Assembly: GCA_004009845.1 (NCBI GenBank)
Contig: RMBW01000100.1
Span: 1 to 64,000 of the forward strand
Source of the DNA: Davidsoniella eucalypti
Lineage: Eukaryota; Ascomycota; Sordariomycetes; Microascales; Ceratocystidaceae
DNA: 64,000 nucleotides
Direction: 5' to 3'
Shown here: one piece after another, positions 59,828 to 64,000 of the stretch
Layout: each line of letters opens with the position of its first letter
How positions within the stretch are numbered: the first letter of the stretch is position 1
Notes under the pieces: generated by a model
The model's database searches: none
Told to the model about the DNA's origin: nothing
Seen by the model: the letters and a program-made list of their open reading frames with translations, nothing else
Translations under genes and position numbers: made by a program

Positions 59828-62155
59828 CTACAGTTCAATGCCCAGGTATGATTCAGTTCCGTTGGCAGGGGACGAATCAAGCTTGTGGAAAGCCTTCTGG
59901 AATTCCAAGACAAAGTTGATCACAAGCGCACCAGCCATGGCAATGGCGATGACCAAAGGACCGACAACATTGTCGAAATCACGACCGCTACGCTCGTGAA
60001 TCATACGTCTCCGCACATTCATCATAACATAGCCCCAGACTCCAGCAAATACGGCAATCAATATGTAAATGATACCCATAATCTCCGCAACGGTATCCTT
60101 ACCGGCCGAAGAGTATAGCGCGACAGCCAGACCACCAAGAAGGATGCTGATGTGTTGCCACTTGAGGAATGTACGCTCGTTGGCTAGCCAGACCTTGGGC
60201 TCAATCTTCAGCTCACCAGAGTTCTTGATCCACACCTCAGGCTCAACAACGCCCTCGGGCAGCTGAACATGGCCGGATTGCTTGGCACGGCGGTTCTGCG
60301 CATACCGCGACATGGAGAAACTGGGGAACACCGAGGAAATACCAGAGCGGGCCGGAGCTTCCTCTCCCTCAGCCATCTGCGAAGATGAGATAGGCTGTGT
60401 TGGGGAGGTGACAAGCTCGGCCTGGGCGCGGCGGGTCAAAATACCCTCGGCGACAGGAGAGCTAGTGGTTGGCTTAAACGATGAGCCAACCTTGCCACCC
60501 AGGAGACTGCCGACGATTTGCTCCTCTTCGGCCTTCTGAATACGGCGTTGAACCTCTTCATCAAAAGCATCTTTAGGGTCCTTGCGAATATCTCCTTCCA
60601 TCTCACTAATCCAGAAGGGCAGAGCATTGACATAGTCTTCGAAGAGAGAGGCGACACCATGCACGAACTTGGAGAAGCCGGGGGCAGGGTAGACCAAGTG
60701 AGAGCCCATCAGGTCTTCGACCCACTCAGGGCGCTTGCGACCATCCTGGACCTTGATCTCCATGATAGCATACGGGAACTTTGAGACTTCGCTCTGGTTG
60801 ATGTTGGAGAATGGATACTTCATACCGCTGTTGTCGATATCAGTACGGTGCCATGTCGAGGGGTCACGGCAGGGACGGCTGCGATCCAGGGTATCCTCGC
60901 GGATGAAGGCAACATCGGTATCGATGTTGATGCGCACGCGGTCATCGGAAGGAGTCTGGAAAGCGGTTCTGGCATAGTTGGCGCGCAGCACCGGCGATAG
61001 CTTCTGATCCAAAACGGCCTTTTGGATACGAGAAGTAGTAGCCTTGAACGCCTCAATCTCGGCTAGCTGTTGGCCTTGACGCTCCATCTTGGCAACGGAC
61101 TTCTCCATGTGGTATTCGCCATTGAGGAAAGGCTGGATCCACTTCTGCTTGATGTCAAACTTGTGCTCTTCGGCGCTGCCAGTGCCGTGAACAGTCTTCT
61201 CTTCCAGCTTGAGCTCGGTAGCGGCGCTCAGGTCGCCGAACCAGCGCAGACGTAGCGAAGAAGCCTCAGCATCACGATCGACCTTCTTGCCGTAGATAGA
61301 GAACTTGGAGCTGTCAAAGTATAAGGAGGTAATCGTAGGGTCGTTGAGAGAGTCGTCAACGGAGGCAGCCTGTTCGGCATAAACAAGGGCGGGAAGTCGA
61401 CGCATGATATAAGTCTTGACCTCAAGCAGGTTATCAGGGTGAACCCAGACTATTTCCACATGTTAATAAGACTTCATGAAAATCAGAGGGTTTAAAGCCA
61501 TATAAAAATAATAAAAAAGATATCACATACATTTGTGTGCGGTGTGCTTTCCATCGTCCTGGGCACCGATGTCGAGCTCGGGGTGGAACGTAGTGGACTC
61601 GCCCTGCTCATTATGCTGGCTGACGATGTAGTACATCACCGACAGCTTGTTGATCAAGGGGGTATAGCTCTTCTCGCTGTTGAAGGGGCGCTTGCTCAAG
61701 CTAAGCTGCATCATAGGACGGACCTTGTAGCGGTCGCCACGCTTGCGATCGTGCTTCTTGACGATCTTCAAGAAGCCAGTGTAGTTGATAGAACTGTACT
61801 TCTTGAGCTGGCGCAGTTCCTCGGTGAGGCCGTCGAGCTCAGTCTCGATCTTCTGGGCTTGCTCTTTACTGATGGTAGAGTCGCCGCTGTCCGAGGCCAG
61901 GCACTTGAGCTTGCTATAGGTCTCCTCAACACGCGACTTGAGGCTCGTGAAGGTGTCTTCCTGGAACTTAGCGACCTTCTCCAACTGGTTGTTGAAGATT
62001 TCGTCGCAGAATTTATTCTCGTCGATCTCGGTCCACAGCTCTTCATCGTCGTCGTACTTGTCTTCGCGCAGAAGGCTCTTCAGCTTGGTGTAGTCGATGT
62101 ACTTGTCCTTCCAGAGACCATGTTGGGCCTCCTTAAGAGTCTTGCCAAACCGCAT
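59828..62155 (-). CDS. vacuolar transporter chaperone (SPX-VTC-DUF202), Vtc2/3/4 type
   Basis: Subunit of the VTC complex, which makes polyphosphate and moves it into the vacuole. Exons 62155-61531 and 61449-59828 give 748 aa. SPX domain (about 1-160): MRFGKTLKEAQHGLW at the start and the Lys cluster NYTGFLKIVKKHDRKRG that binds inositol pyrophosphates. Central VTC tunnel domain (about 205-500): WVHPDNLLEVKTYIMRRLP, LRLRWFGD, EEKTVHG, RTAFQ, RVRINIDTDVAFIRED, FPYAIMEIKVQ, GSHLVYPAPGFSKFVHG. Basic tunnel residues and the acidic residue of MEIK are kept. C-terminal DUF202 (about 620-735) has three membrane spans after EPKVWLANERTFLKW. Length and HPDNLLEVKTY fit Vtc2/3 about as well as Vtc4, so the paralogue is left open. 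Confidence 0.9.
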
Positions 62156-64000
62156 GATTGATTTTGTGTAATGGGAGGATATATAAGATATTGATGGTCG
62201 AGATGATGCTCGTCGAATAACAGATGGGGTGATGATTAAAAGGAAGAAAAAAAGTCCGAATCAATCGAGACTTGTCGCGCGCAGGATGACGTCAAAAGGT
62301 CTAAACAGAACAGACTAGGACGAGACGAAAAAAATAGACGACGGAATAATATACAGTGCAATGGCTTTTATTGCGCGACTAGAAATCGTCGTTGAATAAT
62401 GAAATGAAAAGCCCGCGATAAAATGATGTCGCAGAAGAAGAAAAAACGAAGATTGGAAAGGTCTTGATTCAAATCGCGCTTTACTGTCTCAAGGTCTTGT
62501 CAAGCCTTTTTAGGTGCTTTCCAGGTACGTTTTTAGTGCTAAATACAATGATGAGGTACGTGCTGAGCTGTTTTCGGAAAGCCAATTCGGCAGCAAAAAA
62601 AGTCAGCAAGCCAGCCAAACATTCGAAACACAGAAAACAGAACAGGCCAGGCCGAAAAATATTATTACTGTATTATACATATATAAATATCGCCAATAAT
62701 GCGCTAAAGTGTCACAGCTACGCCAACTTTTTGCTAGGAAAAGGTCATCAAGTTTTTCATCATTATCAAAGTCTAACCCAAATAGCTCTCAAGCCAAATT
62801 GTCCTATCAGAGTGCCAAGGGCGGCACGTGCCAGTGCGCTCTAGAGCAATTATTCCAAGTACGGTGCTAACCAGAAGAGCAATTGAGGCATTTGGTCTAG
62901 TTATTTTTCGATTTTCTATAGGCTGATAGTATTCCTCCTCGACTAATACCTAATACATACATTTTCCGGCTGCATGCAACTAAGCCAGACGGCTGAACAC
63001 GACATTCGACTAAGTTGATGCTGCCGCAGGGGTAAACTCGGGTATCCATGACAGCAATATATTCATCTTCCATCGTAAGTGGTGAATGCTAGCTTAGTGG
63101 CCACAAATAATATCGATAGTTTCCGCGGCATTTTCAGTGGCGACTTCAATATTGCGTGTCAGGGGACGTCAAACCAGGTCTATCAAGTTTGTTTCTGCTT
63201 CACAAAGTCTGTTCTTCTTGTATCACAGAGTCGCAATGAGAGTCTTGTACTTAAAGTTCGTGAGGTTTTCTCTTTTAGGAACATGGAGCTTTAAGCTCTT
63301 CGGATGCTACCTTTTTATGCATTTTGAGCATTGGATCTAATCCCCTTAAAGCCTTTGTATTCCTACAATACATGCGGGTAGTGGCTAGAGTGCACCCATG
63401 TCTGTGTTTTCCGTTACATACAGATACACTGCATGTGTACATACAAGTGTTAGTGTCTCTATATGGCATATTTCCAAACGTCACATTCATTCAATATGAC
63501 ATCTTCAACAGATTATGGAACATACATTTGACAGCAGCAAATTTGGAGGAGAACCCCTTTTGATTTGTTTTCCATTTTCAGATGTCCCAATTCCCAAACT
63601 ACCAATGTCCGCTGTAGAATATAAAGCACATACATTGTCTAAACACTTCTAGACTCGTCTCTCACTACTTCAACTTTTTGATCCCCATAAGGACGGAATA
63701 ACTATTAAGTCCACTCCTATGGCCGCACAGGGCATTCCCTCTCAATCATCAGCCAAAAAGCTTTATATATCGAGTATCTTTCCCTCATTAGTGTGTGCCA
63801 TGATTAACCCAAAGGGGTACTATTTTTCTCATCGACGTGCCTTGATGGTAAATATATCGCGTTCGCGTCGAAGAGGTTAAAACAAAGAACGAAGAAAAAA
63901 GTTCAAGAGAGAAAAAATGAGTTGTGTCAAGAAGAAATGAATCATAAGGTTTACCATGGCTCTCCGTAGTTTTGTTTTGACTTTTACTTTTTGTATTTTT
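62156..64000. other. intergenic to right edge, no gene seen
   Basis: Upstream of the VTC gene. Purine-rich from 62.2 to 62.4 kb, then AT-rich. ORFs up to about 126 codons show nothing recognisable. A gene may begin beyond the edge. Confidence 0.5.

Noticed and set aside
61535..62161. 208-codon plus-strand ORF opposite the VTC SPX exon
   Set aside because: Antisense shadow of a clear SPX domain; Leu/Val/Asp-rich composition typical of mirrored codon bias.

Overview
This is a stretch of fungal nuclear genome. Evidence: almost every gene is split by short GT-AG introns (about 50-150 bp, a few longer), the genes are monocistronic on both strands with AT-rich spacers, and the products are core eukaryotic proteins with fungal-type architectures (SPX-VTC-DUF202 vacuolar protein, Snt1-type SANT protein, Nic96 with an FG-rich front, a YMR196W-type MGH1-like glycosidase, a fungal Hsf1). 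Two spliceosomal cyclophilins (PPIL3 and CWC27 types) and many introns argue against a budding yeast; the protein style would suit an early-diverging filamentous fungus such as Mucoromycota, but I cannot place it firmly. I saw no CRISPR array, insertion sequence, rRNA or convincing tRNA.

Layout. 1-1.2 kb: 3' part of an unrecognised protein. 3.1-5.2 kb (-): LSC2, succinyl-CoA ligase beta. 6.6-7.6 kb (+): MOB1. 8.3-9.8 kb (+): ATP5/OSCP. 10.5-14.4 kb (-): GH63/MGH1-like glycosidase with an Ala-rich tail. 14.4-18.9 kb: gene-poor. 18.9-19.5 kb (-): PPIL3-type cyclophilin. 19.5-25.3 kb: longest gene-poor stretch. 25.3-26.7 kb (+): arrestin-like protein. 28.0-30.6 kb (-): HSF1. 33.4-35.1 kb (-): CWC27. 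35.4-36.7 kb (-): deoxyhypusine synthase. 38.5-46.5 kb (+): very large SANT-domain corepressor of the Snt1/NCoR type, whose start codon appears to be assembled by splicing. 47.2-51.0 kb (-): NIC96. 51.7-53.6 kb (-): FGGY carbohydrate kinase. 54.6-57.3 kb (-): five-exon gene of unknown function (769 aa). 59.8-62.2 kb (-): VTC2/3/4-type protein. 62.2-64 kb: no gene seen.

How they work together: this is an ordinary chromosome segment, not an obvious functional cluster. Themes that recur are mitochondrial energy metabolism (LSC2, ATP5), mRNA splicing (PPIL3, CWC27), transcription and chromatin (HSF1, SNT1), nuclear pore (NIC96), mitotic exit (MOB1), translation-factor hypusination (DYS1), traffic adaptor (arrestin) and phosphate storage (VTC). 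Exon structures below were built by hand from reading-frame continuity, GT/AG sites and remembered family conservation; no alignment or search was run.

Most unusual points: the split ATG of the SNT1 homologue, the unrecognised 769-aa gene, the added low-complexity tail on the glycosidase, and a recurring noncoding motif in which a run of A is followed directly by a run of C (or G then T on the other strand).
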